From: Conidiobolus incongruus B7586
Lineage: Eukaryota; Entomophthoromycota; Entomophthoromycetes; Entomophthorales; Conidiobolaceae
DNA: 46,572 nt
Direction: 5' to 3'
NCBI GenBank assembly: GCA_000697335.1
Contig: JNEM01016540.1
Location: 1 to 46,572, forward strand
Shown here: positions 1 to 11,885 of the stretch, piece after piece
How the letters are laid out: the number at the start of each line of letters is the position of its first letter
Position numbering within the stretch: position 1 is the stretch's first letter
Made by a program: the position numbers and the translations under genes
Notes under the pieces: generated by a model
Seen by the model: the letters and a program-made list of their open reading frames with translations, nothing else
The model's database searches: none
Told to the model about the DNA's origin: nothing

Positions 1-1499
1 AGAGGAACAATGGCGGTGATGTGAGTTTCAGGACCGAAGACTTGAATTTCAACACCCAATTGTTCACCAAGTTGACGCATAGCACGAAGACCTTCTTGAT
101 AGTTAGGACCAGCACGACGGACGAAAATACGAACATTGTGCTTGATCAATCTTTCTTGGAACTCTTTAAGAGCACGAATGATACCCTTGAAAGTGGAAGC
201 AACGTTGGTGAAGTTGGCAATACCACCACCAATGAAGAGAACTTTACCATCAGGATGAGGCTCATCTCTAGTCATTAAATCCAAAATAGTCTTAGCGTAT
301 TCATAGGTTTGGGTTTCAGAAGGAGCACCAGAATATTCACCATAGTTGGCCAATTCATTGGCAAAACCAAGAGCAGCAATAGCATCACTGTAGACAACAG
401 AGGCACCACCACCAGCAACCATAGTCCAAATACGTCCGTCTTTGTTCAAAACAGTGAGCTTAAGAGAAGCGCCAGTCTTGGCATCTAAATCTTGGATGTA
501 AGCTTCTTCAGGAGTCAAGTCACGACCGAAAGGAGCAGGGAATTCCATAGGAGGACCTTGGTCAACAGATTGAGCAGAACCTTCAACAGTGTGAGCTCTA
601 GCAATAGCCCATTTGGAACCAGCTTCAAATTCAGCGGTTTGGTCAAGCTTAGCAGCTAAATCTAAATAGAATACTTGAGGTTGAGCATCAGGCTTATCTT
701 GAGGAGCATCCAAAACAACCAAAGGATTGATTTCAAGGTAAGTAAAGTGTAAATCGACATAGACACTGTATAATCTAGCAATAAAATTAATCAATACTTG
801 AACCTTGGTTGGAGGAACGTTGGCAAGAAGAGTAGAAGTAATTTCTTCAGCAGATGGGAAAGGCTTATTGACACCAATGGTAAGCTTCAAGGCCTTACTG
901 TCGACGTCACCAACATCAACACCACCTTCATGAGTGAAGAAAATAACATCACCTTCACGAACGGATTGAATACAGATATAATATTCAGTTTCAGGAGAAT
1001 GAGGAATGAAGGGTTCAACAACGAAAGACTTGAGGACACCAGTGACTTTGTCAACCTATCAATAAAATTCATCAAGTATTAGTAAATATGACTCCCTGAC
1101 CCACGAAAGAATATTTTAGAATAATCTGATAAAGAAAATCTCACTTACGGTGATTTCTTTCCCAGCATGGGAAACAATCCACTCTTTGACCTTGTCCCAG
1201 GTGGCGTTCAATAGCAGGAGTCCACTCTTTCCTCTTCTTTTAATAAGTTGATCTGGCTTAGCAACCAATTTTTCAGTCAACAACCAGGGATTGAGACGTT
1301 CAGCACGGTCTAAAGCTTCTTGGACACGGGCAGGAAGAGTTTCAGAAGTGTAGTCGTCATCCAACTTGACTTGGGCAATACGGACATTAGGAGGGATGAA
1401 ATTGGGATCTAAAGCGAGATCACCAACGACTGGAGACTTGAGTAACCAGTGAGAAATGATTTGTTTTCCATCAAATTCACGAACAGCTTTAGCAGACAT
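1..1499 (-). CDS. ACLY: ATP-citrate lyase, N-terminal (ATP-grasp/CoA-ligase) part, partial
   Basis: The cytosolic enzyme cleaves citrate with ATP and CoA to acetyl-CoA and oxaloacetate, supplying acetyl-CoA for lipid synthesis. Exon 1 is 1149-1499 and exon 2 runs from 1055 off the window edge. The 93-bp intron (1056-1148) has a GTAAGT donor, a TACTAAT branch-like motif and a GATAG acceptor. About 468 residues are visible. They start [12 protein letters not shown], include [11 protein letters not shown] (residues 81-91, ATP-grasp) and, in exon 2, [48 protein letters not shown] and [14 protein letters not shown], all close to animal and fungal ACLY. Since the 3' end is missing, it cannot be said whether this is a one-chain enzyme of about 1100 residues or the smaller subunit of a split fungal enzyme. 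The start is the first ATG after a TATA-containing upstream region. Confidence 0.96.
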
Positions 1500-1659
1500 G
1501 ATTAAAAATAAATGTTATATTGGAAATTAAGATGAATAAAGGAGTTAGTAAAGGACTATAAACAGACTGAGATTAGTCAACTTTTGCAATAGGAGCAATA
1601 GAAATTAGATAATGAAAGAAACAAAGGTTAACAAAGTTGAATTGCTAAGGTGTGAGAAT

Positions 1660-1670
1660 CTATATATAGA
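1660..1670 (-). promoter_or_regulatory. TATA box of the ATP-citrate lyase gene
   Basis: On the minus strand the sequence reads TCTATATATAGA, about 165 bp upstream of the ACLY start codon. The stretch just upstream (about 1690-1740) is richer in G and C than the surrounding desert and may hold activator sites. I recognise no specific factor motif there. Confidence 0.5.
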
Positions 1671-1749
1671 AGGGATTACTTTGAAAAGGTGATGATGGGA
1701 CTCTCCGAGTTACCATACCCGCCTACACTGATACGTATACATGATAATC

Positions 1750-4627
1750 TACCAATCAGAATCGTACATTTAAATTTAATCAGATTTTTAATTTGGAGAA
1801 AACTGTCACCTCGATTTTTTTCAAAATCAAATTTCGGATTAATGAATGGTGTATAAGGCTGATGGTTAAAAGTGGCTTACTGATAAGTTTCATTAAAATG
1901 CTCAGATCAATCATAATTATGAATAACTCCATATTGCACACTACCAACCCATGACTCGTAATGTCACAATTACATGTTAATAGGGAAATTGAATAGAAAT
2001 AGGATACGTATATTGTGGAATAGATGCTCATTCGATAAATCATGAGTTAAGTTTGAGCTGCTAAAATAGATATATATTTGCCAATATCAATCCATTTAGA
2101 ATTTGATTTCATAATATAATACGAATATTGGACCATTTAATCACTAGTTTATTTCACAATTTAAACCATTATCCAACACCTGCTAATTAAAATCATGAAC
2201 ACAAGTCAATTTTTAATCCGAATCTCAATTGGGATATTATTCTTTTCTCAGCAAAATATTTTTGTTATGCTTGGAAATCTGATATTATTTATGAAATCAT
2301 AGTATAGATTCTAATGCATTTGATGATATTCATATTGTATCTTCTATGTATATCTACTTGGTATAATTTAATCAATTAACTAAAATATCTGGTCTGATGT
2401 TGATATAATATTGATACACTCCCTTTTTTCGACAATAATTGTCATTGATTTTCATATTTATATAATTTGATCATTACTAATATATAAAATTGCAAAAATT
2501 TTAAAAATATATATATATATATATATAGTTTTTACATGATCTTTTCATAATTTCATGACCATTGAATATATATATATAATAACAATAGTAATAGGTTTTG
2601 TCAACTTATAACCATTGATATTGATCTTAAATCAATATTAAATAATCACTTGAATGTCTTTAATATATAATAAAATAGAAGCTTATAAGCCACTAAACAA
2701 ATAATAAACTTCTTTACAATAAAAATTAATAATAAAATCAAAATAATATGTGATCACAACACGTTTACAAAACACATTACTACATATAGTGAAAATGAGG
2801 TATAAACTTCAAAAATTGAGCTTGAAAATTTATAAATAATAATTCATAATTTACATAATATAACTCCTTTAATTTATTTTGATACTAAAAGGGTCCATTG
2901 GTTAAATTACAGTCTAATTTTAATTTTTATTATTATATATAATGAATATTTAATATAATAATTTTAATTTTATTATTTAATAATAGTTATATTTTAATAA
3001 ATATTATATATTCAAGAAAATAAATAAATATACAATAATAAAATTTGATCAAATGATAAATTAATACTAATACTTCGTCATAATGGATCCAAATATAATC
3101 TAATGACTTGAAAATTAAATAATTGTCAAATTTAAGAATTTTTACAATTTTGGGATTTAAATTTAAGATTATCCAATTTATACTATTATGGTAATATCAA
3201 TTTGTTAAATTTCGGCTTTTTATCTGGATTAAAACATTGATAATTTAAAAAGTATCCGAAATTTCTCATTATTGATAATTATGTTAATTGATTAAGATAT
3301 AAAATATTAAGTGTATCATTATATCAATAATCAGTTAATAACTTTATATTTATCAATCCTTTTGTTGTTTAAATTAGGTTAAAATTTTATTAATCTATGT
3401 TTTTGATATTTTTTCTCAAAGGTTCGATTAACGAACTTATTCGAATTTTTTTTACTTATTAAGCAGCATTAGGATAATATATTAGGCATTTTATTAGAAT
3501 ATTCATTAAAAAAGTTTAACAAGTTATAATATATTTTTAGATTTATATTAATTCATGCTATATTTTCTTCAAGATTAAGATCTATGCTCAAGTTAATAGT
3601 TACAATATTTATCTGATTACCTATCTTACTATCCATATTTTTAACTAAAATTGTTAGATATACAAGCGTGATTTTTTCGTCCCGATATTACACAGCAAAT
3701 CTCATTTAATTATGCAAAAAGATTAAATAAGATTATATATTTCAAATTCTCTCAATGGAAATAGTATTAGTATGATTTGTAGCTAAAATTTATTTCAAAA
3801 TAATGAAACAAATCAGACTGAGAACTTTACATAGCCATATTATAACAACCATTGTTATAGTATTGATTAAAGAGTTTAATAAAAATTTTATTTTAAATAT
3901 TTTAGTTTGTATATACATAGTATGGTTATTATACAAACCATTTAAGAGTATTGTTGATAATTATTTAAAATTTTTACATATTGTTAAAATGCTAAAAATG
4001 AACATCATAGACTTTGAAGAATGAATCATTTGGTTCTATTGAATATGATAAACAAATAACATAGCTTATATCGACAATATATATATATATATAATTCTAT
4101 TAATATATGCCTATTAAATAATTTTTAACATATTTATTTAATCATCTAAGTCTTTTTCATTTAATATACCTAATTGTTTATTTCTATTTATTTGTTAATG
4201 AAATATGGTTCAACAAATATATATTTTAAAAATATGAAAATTTTTTGATTGTAATTATGTTTCCACTAAAAATTTAATATATCCTCATTATATAGATATT
4301 TCATTTATATAATTTCATAAATTTAATTTTATTGTCACTTTTAATTCTAGATTTTGATAATTTTTTTTAACAAATCATTATGAAATTTTCTCATTGAAAA
4401 TACATATCACTAGTTCCTATAGAGTTAATTTATATAATGTGTTATAGATATCATATAGAATAATGTTAATGTTAATTATATACATAATATTTTCAGTTAA
4501 TAAAAATTTAACCCTTTAACTTGTGTTTAATGTTTAATTCATATTTTAAAATTTCTCCTATTAATTATATATATATTCTAAAATATTTTTCTATCTCTTC
4601 TTGTTCTAATTTGAACAAAGTAAATAA
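1750..4627. other. AT-rich intergenic region without recognisable gene
   Basis: Nothing coding is supported here. Short open frames (for example 1780-2043 minus and 3803-4024 plus) are rich in I, L, N, K and F as expected from random AT-rich DNA and match nothing I recognise. There is an (AT)n run at about 2507-2527 and shorter ones at 2567-2577 and 4077-4093. Ancient, unrecognisable transposon debris is possible. Confidence 0.6.
2507..2527. repeat. (AT)n microsatellite
   Basis: About ten uninterrupted AT units in the ACLY upstream desert. Confidence 0.9.
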
Positions 4628-4629
4628 TA

Positions 4630-5938
4630 TTACTCTGCATTTTTAATAATGGGAATTTTTTGCAATTAAAAATAAATAAACATTTGAATATATGATATAT
4701 AAAAATAAATATATAATATAAATTTAATAGTTTCTTTTATTATTAATAACTTTTTGCTATACTTTTGGCAAACTTCTAACACTTAAAAAACAGTTTTTTT
4801 TATTAAAGACTGAAATTTAATGTTTCACAAACCAATTAAATTTTCCTGTAGAAATTTTCTTTCCTGCAAGCTAGTTTTTTAATTGCCTAAAGCAATTATA
4901 ATTACATAGGTTATAATCAAAAGAATATACTAGATGTGGTAGTTTTTTCCAGTTATTTTTAATTAGAAAGTTTTTTACAGCTTTAGATTTATGTATTTTA
5001 CAATTATCATACAAAATAATAAGTTTTCTCAAATTATATTGAGAACACTAATTAAAAATACTTTTATTTAAAAAGGCAATATATAGTTTACTATTAATTG
5101 ATTTTCCTTTAGGAACTAAATAAGAATAGCATATACCATTATAATCTATTACAATAATTAATGTTCACTTATTAATAAAATACTTATTTAAAGGGATTTG
5201 TAGAGGGGGTTGATTTAGCTTAATCCAACATCTTGATTTGTGTTTTAGTAAAGGATTATACATAGGGATTTAAGATTCATCAATTACAATTATTCACTGT
5301 AAAAGTTTAGGCTTCTAATAATATTTCAATAGGTTTTGTTTAGCAATAACTACTCTAGTTTTTTTTAAGCTTTAGTTAAATTATAAAGTATTTATTTTAT
5401 ATTTTTATTTATTAATTTTAGTTTAAACTTTAAAATATATAAAATACTTGTAAGACTAATATTAAAGTGCTTAGATAATTCTTTAGCTAAAATAAAAAGG
5501 TGCTTTTTAATATATTTTTTCACTCTATTTATAATTAAAAGAGTGATAGTTGAAGTTAATCTTCTAGATTTTAGCAGGTTTTAAATAATTTCTCTTTTAG
5601 CCTTAAAGTAATTTACCTAGCAATAAATTGTTGATTTAGATAATACTTTATTACCAAAAGCTGCTTGTAAATTTTAAATAATTTTAAAGGGTTTATGGTT
5701 AAGTTTTACTGATACTAAAATAAAAAACTTTTGATAATCACTATTTGGTTTAAGCATGATTAAATTAAACAACCAATTTTAAAAAGTTAATTTTTTAATC
5801 AAAAAAACTAATATATATATATATATTAAAAATATATAATTTCCTATTAACTTTGTATATATTTATTTATCTCAAACTAATAATATATTTGAAAAATCAG
5901 AAATTAAAAAATTTCCCATTATTTCAAATTCAAGGTAA
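4630..5938 (-). mobile_element. mariner-type DNA transposon, copy A, decayed
   Basis: This is a 1309-bp element flanked by TA (4628-4629 and 5939-5940). Its ends form an imperfect terminal inverted repeat of about 35 bp: TTACTCTGCATTTTTAATAA at the left against TTACCTTGAATTTGAAATAA at the right (reverse complement), both followed by TGGGAA and a T run. The transposase remnant lies on the minus strand from an ATG at 5757 to about 4735. It shows an N-terminal helix-turn-helix (AAFGNKVLSKSTIY), VIDES around the first catalytic Asp, LVPKGKSINSKLYI, and YDNCKIHKS around the second Asp. The third site, in YSFDYNLCNY, lies exactly 34 residues after the second, as in DD34D mariners, but carries Asn. 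In-frame TAA, TAG and TGA codons sit mostly where Gln or Trp is expected (for example Trp of the YRW motif), so the copy is dead. This is the best-preserved reference copy for the family in the window. Confidence 0.9.
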
Positions 5939-5940
5939 TA

Positions 5941-6835
5941 TTACATTTTTCATAAAATTATTTCAATAACTAAAAGAAATATAGTTTAAGAGTATAATTT
6001 CTATTATTAATGAATTTGATAGGTTTTTTCAATCTATGTTACTATATTTTAATTATTGCAATATTATATATTCCTAAAATATATTTTCTTTAAAGTTAAA
6101 TTATTAGATATCATCTTTTTTTTAATATGATATATATTATATTTATAAGATATTTGAAATTAAATGAATGGATTATAGTTACTTATAGAGTTTTATATAA
6201 TTGTCAATGGATAGTTTAAAAATAGCAATAATGCTTATTATGAATTATATAATAATATTCAATATCTTAATATATATATATATATATATATGCTTTGTAA
6301 TGAAATTTTTAATATCTTAAATTAGTAGAAAAATAATAAATATAAATATGATGCAGATATAATTTGATAATGATAATACATAAGTGATTTTAAGTAAAGT
6401 GTTCATATATACTAACATATTCTTAATTAGAATTGACAAATCAATTTTAATTTTTATTAAAATTACATATTATGATAAAAAATAAATATTTTAATTATAG
6501 ATTTTAATCTAATAGCTTGTTTAATAATGTAATGTATTTTTGAAATAAGGACTCAAATAAACTAAATATGTTGATGATTTGGTCTTATTCAAAAAAGCAA
6601 TATTTTTTTAAAAATCACTAAGTTTATTGTTAATAAAAACAAAAGCTTTTGAAGAAAAATATTATTAATTATAAATATATTAATTAAGATTAGTAATTAT
6701 ATAATCAAACAAAATTAATTAATTGCTTTCAAATTGTTAATTAACTAGAAAATTTCATATTCATTTCAAACACTAAAAAAATTTAATTTATGAAATACAA
6801 TTTGAATTTAAAATTCAAAATTAAAAATTACTAAA
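5941..6835. other. AT-rich spacer between transposon copies
   Basis: No gene or recognisable element was found. An (AT)n run occupies about 6270-6291. Confidence 0.6.
6270..6291. repeat. (AT)n microsatellite
   Basis: About eleven AT units between mariner copies A and B. Confidence 0.9.
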
Positions 6836-6837
6836 TA

Positions 6838-9717
6838 TTAATGTAGAAATTAAGTAATATCATAATTTTAAGATTGAAATTAAACAAATAAATTAATAAA
6901 TAATATATAAAAATTAATGAATAATATAAAATTAATAGCCTCTTTTATTATTAATAACTCTTTTATATACTTTTGGTAAGTTTCTAATACCTAAAAAATA
7001 ATTCTTTTTATTAAAGACTGAAATTTGATGTTTTACAAACTAATTTAATTTGTTTGCAGGAATTTTTTTCTTACAAGCTGTTTTTTTAATTGTCTAAAAC
7101 AATTATAATTATATAGGTTATAATCAAGTGAATATACTAGATGTAGTAACTACCTCTAATTTTTTTTATATAAAAAATCTTTTATAACTCTAATTTTATG
7201 TATTTTATAATTATTATGTAAAATAATAGGTGTTTTTAATTTATATTAAAAACATTATTTAGAAATTGTTTTATTTAAAAAAGTAATATATAACTTACTA
7301 TTAATTAATTTTCCTTGAGGTATTAAATAAGAAAACTATATACTATTATAATCTATTACAACAATTAATATTTACTTATATTTAAAGTGTTTATTCATTG
7401 GAATTTATAGAAAAGATTAATTTAACTTAACATTTTATTTTATTTTTAAACAAAGGATTATATAAAAGAATCTAAGATTTATTAATTATAAGTATTTATT
7501 ATAAAAACTTTTGTTTTTAGTTATATTTTAATAAGTTTAGTTTAGCTATAACTACTCTAATTTTTTTAAGCTTCTATTAAATTATAAGGTATCTATTTGA
7601 TATTTTTATTAATTAATCTAAGTTTAAACTTAAGTAAATATAACATGCTTATATAATTAAAATTAAATTACATTAATAGTTCTTTAATAGAAATAAAAAG
7701 ATATTTCTTAATATATTTTTTTACTCTATTAATAAGTAAAAAAATAACAGTAGAAATTAATTTTTTAGATTTTAATAAATTTTAAATAATGTCCTTTCTA
7801 GCTTTAAAATCACAAATTTAGTAATATATGGTAGTTTTAGATAAAACACTATTTTTATAAACTCTTTACAAGTTTTAAATGATTTTAAAGGGTTTATAGT
7901 TAAGTTTTAAAGATATAAAAATAAAAGCCTTTTGATAATTATAATCTAGTTTAAATATAATTAAATTTAAATATAAATTTTAAAATCAAAATATTTTAAT
8001 AAAAAAAATAATTAAAATTGAATATATATATTTAATTTGAAAACATTTATTTTCTTATATATTATATATATATACACTAACCTACAAAAGTAAGTTATAA
8101 AATTATAATTATATATATTATTATCAATAACTTTATTAATTCTTAATCAAATTAATTTAAATTAAAACATATAATAAACTTATATTATTTATTTATAATT
8201 AAATATATTTAATCTAACTATATTTACTTTTAGTTGATATATTAAAGTTTAAATTTTACCTAAGGTAAGTTATAAATTTGTGAGTTTTAGTTATAGAAAA
8301 AAAATTAAAACTTAGTATATCTATTGTTTTTTTAACTTCTTTAAGTTTATAAGGTATAGAATCAATTAACTTTTTATATTAAGAAGGATTAATTTTATTT
8401 TAAGCTTCTTAAATATATCTTTAAAGCTTATTTAAATTTTTTACTGGTGGGAAAACTTTAATTATTTTTTTTAACTTATCCTAAAGGTATTTAATTAGAT
8501 TAAAGTTAAAAAATTAAAGAAGCTACTTTATAACTATTATTTTATTATTTTTAAACTATTTGGTAGTAGAAATAATAGTATAACAAAAAGTATTATCTTG
8601 TTAAAAAATAACATCTGATTTATTTAACCTATACTATTTTATAGTTTTTTTTAATTTATTGTTTAGAATATTTTAATATATTTCAGCATTAATTCCCTTA
8701 TTAACTTTATAAAAACACCTTACACTAAAAGATAACATATATTCTTAAACTATAATTAACCTATTATTATATTTTTAGGTTAAAATAACATAATGGTTAC
8801 AAAGTAATTCTTTGTTTTTTTTTGAAATATTTAGTTTTTTTATTAAATTTACTAAAGTATATTTTTGTTTCATTAAATTAAATAACCTTACTTTAATTAG
8901 TTTTAGTTTAACTTTAGTGGTAAAATTTAAATTCCCACTTAACTTTACAATGGGACTTTTTTAATTAAGGGTGTTTTTTCTTAATGTGCAAGTGGTATCT
9001 ATTATAATATAAAGTATATATAATAATATTAGTACTAACTAATATTCTTATATAGTCTTATAATTCTTTCTATATTTTTACAATAATATTATATATACTT
9101 ATATTAACTAACCTACAAATATACTTTTTATTATATTTAATTATAATCCTAACATATTTAAATTTAAGTTTAGATATATCTTTACTATAATTTTTAATAG
9201 CTTTAGTTATAGTAAACTAGCTAACACTAGTAATTCCAATAATCTTATAAGTTGATTTACCTTTACTATAGAGTTGATTAATATACAAATAAATCTTTTT
9301 AGAGAGGGATTTAGGTATTTTAATATTAATATCATTTAAAATAATAATATTAATATATATATATATATATAGTTTAATAAAAAAAGAGATTTAAGTAATT
9401 TTTGTTTTATATACCCTTTTAACTTTTAAACCTATAAATTTATAACTCACCCTATTTAAAATTTAAGATTTAATATATTAACCAATAATATATTAAATAT
9501 AATTAAATATAACCTATTATAATCAAGTTATATACTTTAATTATATATTTTAATTTAAATTAATTTAATTGAGAATTGTTTAAGTTACAGGTAAATATAT
9601 AAGTGATTTTTATTTTATAACTCATTTTTACAGACTAGTGTATAATCTTTCAAAATATATAATATGTTTAAAAGATCAGAAATTAAAAAATTTCCCATTT
9701 CTTAATTTCTATATTAA
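6838..9717 (-). mobile_element. mariner-type DNA transposon, copy B, split by a nested Tc1-like element
   Basis: Same orientation and family as copy A. The left part (6838-8074) aligns along its whole length with copy A and the right part (about 9641-9717) carries the right terminal repeat (AGATCAGAAATTAAAAAATT then TCCCATT). Flanking TA pairs are at 6836-6837 and 9718-9719, the latter inferred from length-matched alignment to copy A. Without the insertion the element would be about 1.31 kb. The transposase remnant is on the minus strand and is more degraded than in copy A. The left terminal repeat has lost the conserved TGGGAA, so the left boundary is approximate. Confidence 0.82.
8075..9640 (-). 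mobile_element. Tc1-like DNA transposon nested in mariner copy B
   Basis: A 1566-bp element flanked by TA (8073-8074 and 9641-9642). Its terminal repeats start CACTAACCTACAAAAGTAAG at the left and CACTAGTCTGTAAAAATGAG at the right (reverse complement), then share TTATAAA. All six mismatches in that stretch are transitions. The minus strand carries a transposase remnant with a decayed first catalytic block (NETKI near 8865-8880, against FSDETKI in Tc1) and the second block QDNTFCYT near 8584-8605, matching the Tc1 hallmark FQQDNAPCHT. Many in-frame stops make it non-coding today. Length, end sequence CACT and TA duplication all fit the Tc1 family rather than the surrounding mariner family. Confidence 0.85.
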
Positions 9718-9719
9718 TA

Positions 9720-11883
9720 ATAAATAATACAAGCCTAAATTACACCATGAAAAAAATTCATATGTTATTGTAATTTAATCAATATATAAAATTTAATAAA
9801 TAGTTAATCTATATTTCAAAATCTTAGTTTTTATAATATTATATTGACATATTTATTAAATTTTATTTTGATTAAATATTAAAATATGCTATCTTTTACA
9901 CTGAGCATTTGAAAATATTTGCATCAATACTTGTCTAATCTATATTAATGAATAATATCTAACTGATATTTTAAATCAAATTAATTATACATTTATTATA
10001 ATACAAGTATAAAATTAACTCATTATATCAAATTAGTTAATTAAACCTTTTGTAAACTTTCAGATATTGTCCAAATATTTAAATTATATGTGCTACAATA
10101 TTACATTATATTTTCATAAGGAAAAATTGAGTGAATTTGATATATTCTTAAAAATAGATTTATAAATTAATAATTTGAGCTGAAAAAACGATATTTTAAT
10201 TATGTTTTATTTGATGTATATATTGCTCAGGGGATGCTTTACATAATCTCTAAATATTAATATCAATATATTATCACTTTTATTCATAATTCAATTTATT
10301 CATTTCAACTCATTGCTCAAAATTAATTATAACACGTTTGACCCAGCAATGGATCAGACAGTCTCTAAAGGATCAATTCCAATTTAAGTCAATATAATAT
10401 CCAGTAAAAGATTAATTATTTCACAATTGGAATACTATTTCTAATATTTTATATCAATATTAAAATTAAATAATAAAATGTAAATTATTAGTGATACTAT
10501 GAACAATAATATCGCCTGAATTCAATTATAACATTATTTATCATAATTAACAGATATCTATCATTGAATTGAATTTATAATTATTGTATATTAACACGGA
10601 AATATCTATTAAAATAAAGATATTGTTTGAGTTTATTTTTTATTTTACTTGAATATTTCATAAAAATTAAAATTTCTAAAAATATTGAAATTTCTGTTTA
10701 ATTATTCGTTATTAAATCTAATAACATTTGAATTCAATATTAAAGTAACCGAGCTTACTAGTTAATTGAGAGAGGTATTCATATTGAATTATCTCTCACT
10801 TTGAGTATTAGTATATAATTTATTTCTAATTATAGGTTATAGAAACAAGTATTAAAATCCTCTAATTTTTGTTTATCAGCATTATCATGCATGTAAACAT
10901 AATACTTATATTTATTTACATTGTTTGATAGTACATAATATATTAGATTTACGCTCACTGAAAATATAATCTTAGTAATTTGGTAAAATACAGTATATCT
11001 ATGTTAACAATTAAATATGAGATTTAACTCTGTAATTTAGGGATTTCAGAAAAAAATATTTCATAGAATGCTCTAGTCTGAAATAAATTATTCAGACTAT
11101 CAAGCTGATATATTTAATAGAATAATTCATCTCTCTCAAATACAATAGATAGCACTTAAAACATATTTCATTAATTCAAAAATATTGATCCCATATTGCG
11201 TTTCAGAATCCTTCAGAAAAAATTTACCATAATTAATGAAATAATTTGCTAAATAAAATTTAAAAATCACTCTCTTTATTACTTAAAATAATATTGTATT
11301 ATAATTTATTATTAATATTTATTAAAGAATATGAAAACATAATAAATATCAATTTTGTGTCTTAAGCGAAATTCCAAATTTATAAATATATTCAATTTAT
11401 TGATGATTATATTTTATAATATATTATTCTAGATTAATAATATTATTTTATTGATTTGATATAAAATAATTAAAAACTGATATTAAATTTCAATATAATT
11501 CAAAATAAAAACAATATTAAATTAATATATATATATATATATATATTTGATTTGGTCATTTTTAATTAAATTATATAGCTTTGAAACAAAATATATGAAA
11601 TTTGAATGATTGAATTTGAGAATCAATAATATTATCATATGGAAAAATCACTAAAATTGAACTTGTCAGGAAATTTTACTTTCTTTATATCAAAATATAG
11701 ATTTTCAATTGAATATAATTAATATATCAATAATATTTATCTTATAATGAATATCAGTTATGAATGAAAGATATGGCAAATTTAATAATTTTTGTTTTTC
11801 TTTTCAAATATATTGTTAGTTTGTAAAATAAAATATAAATACATATTTTTATATAGTATTAATAAAAATTAATTCTTTTTAAT
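9720..11883. other. AT-rich intergenic region without recognisable gene
   Basis: No coding sequence or RNA gene is supported. A short, slightly less AT-rich patch at about 10330-10380 has no recognisable identity. An (AT)n run lies at 11525-11546. Confidence 0.55.
11525..11546. repeat. (AT)n microsatellite
   Basis: About eleven AT units. Confidence 0.9.
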
Positions 11884-11885
11884 TA

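Noticed and set aside
3803-4024. 73-residue open frame in the desert
   Set aside because: Composition is that of random AT-rich sequence and no family resemblance is seen.
4735-5757. In-frame TAA/TAG at expected Gln positions could mean a ciliate-like genetic code
   Set aside because: The host genes in the same window use CAA/CAG for Gln and end on TAA or TGA at the expected lengths, so the code is standard and the stops are decay.
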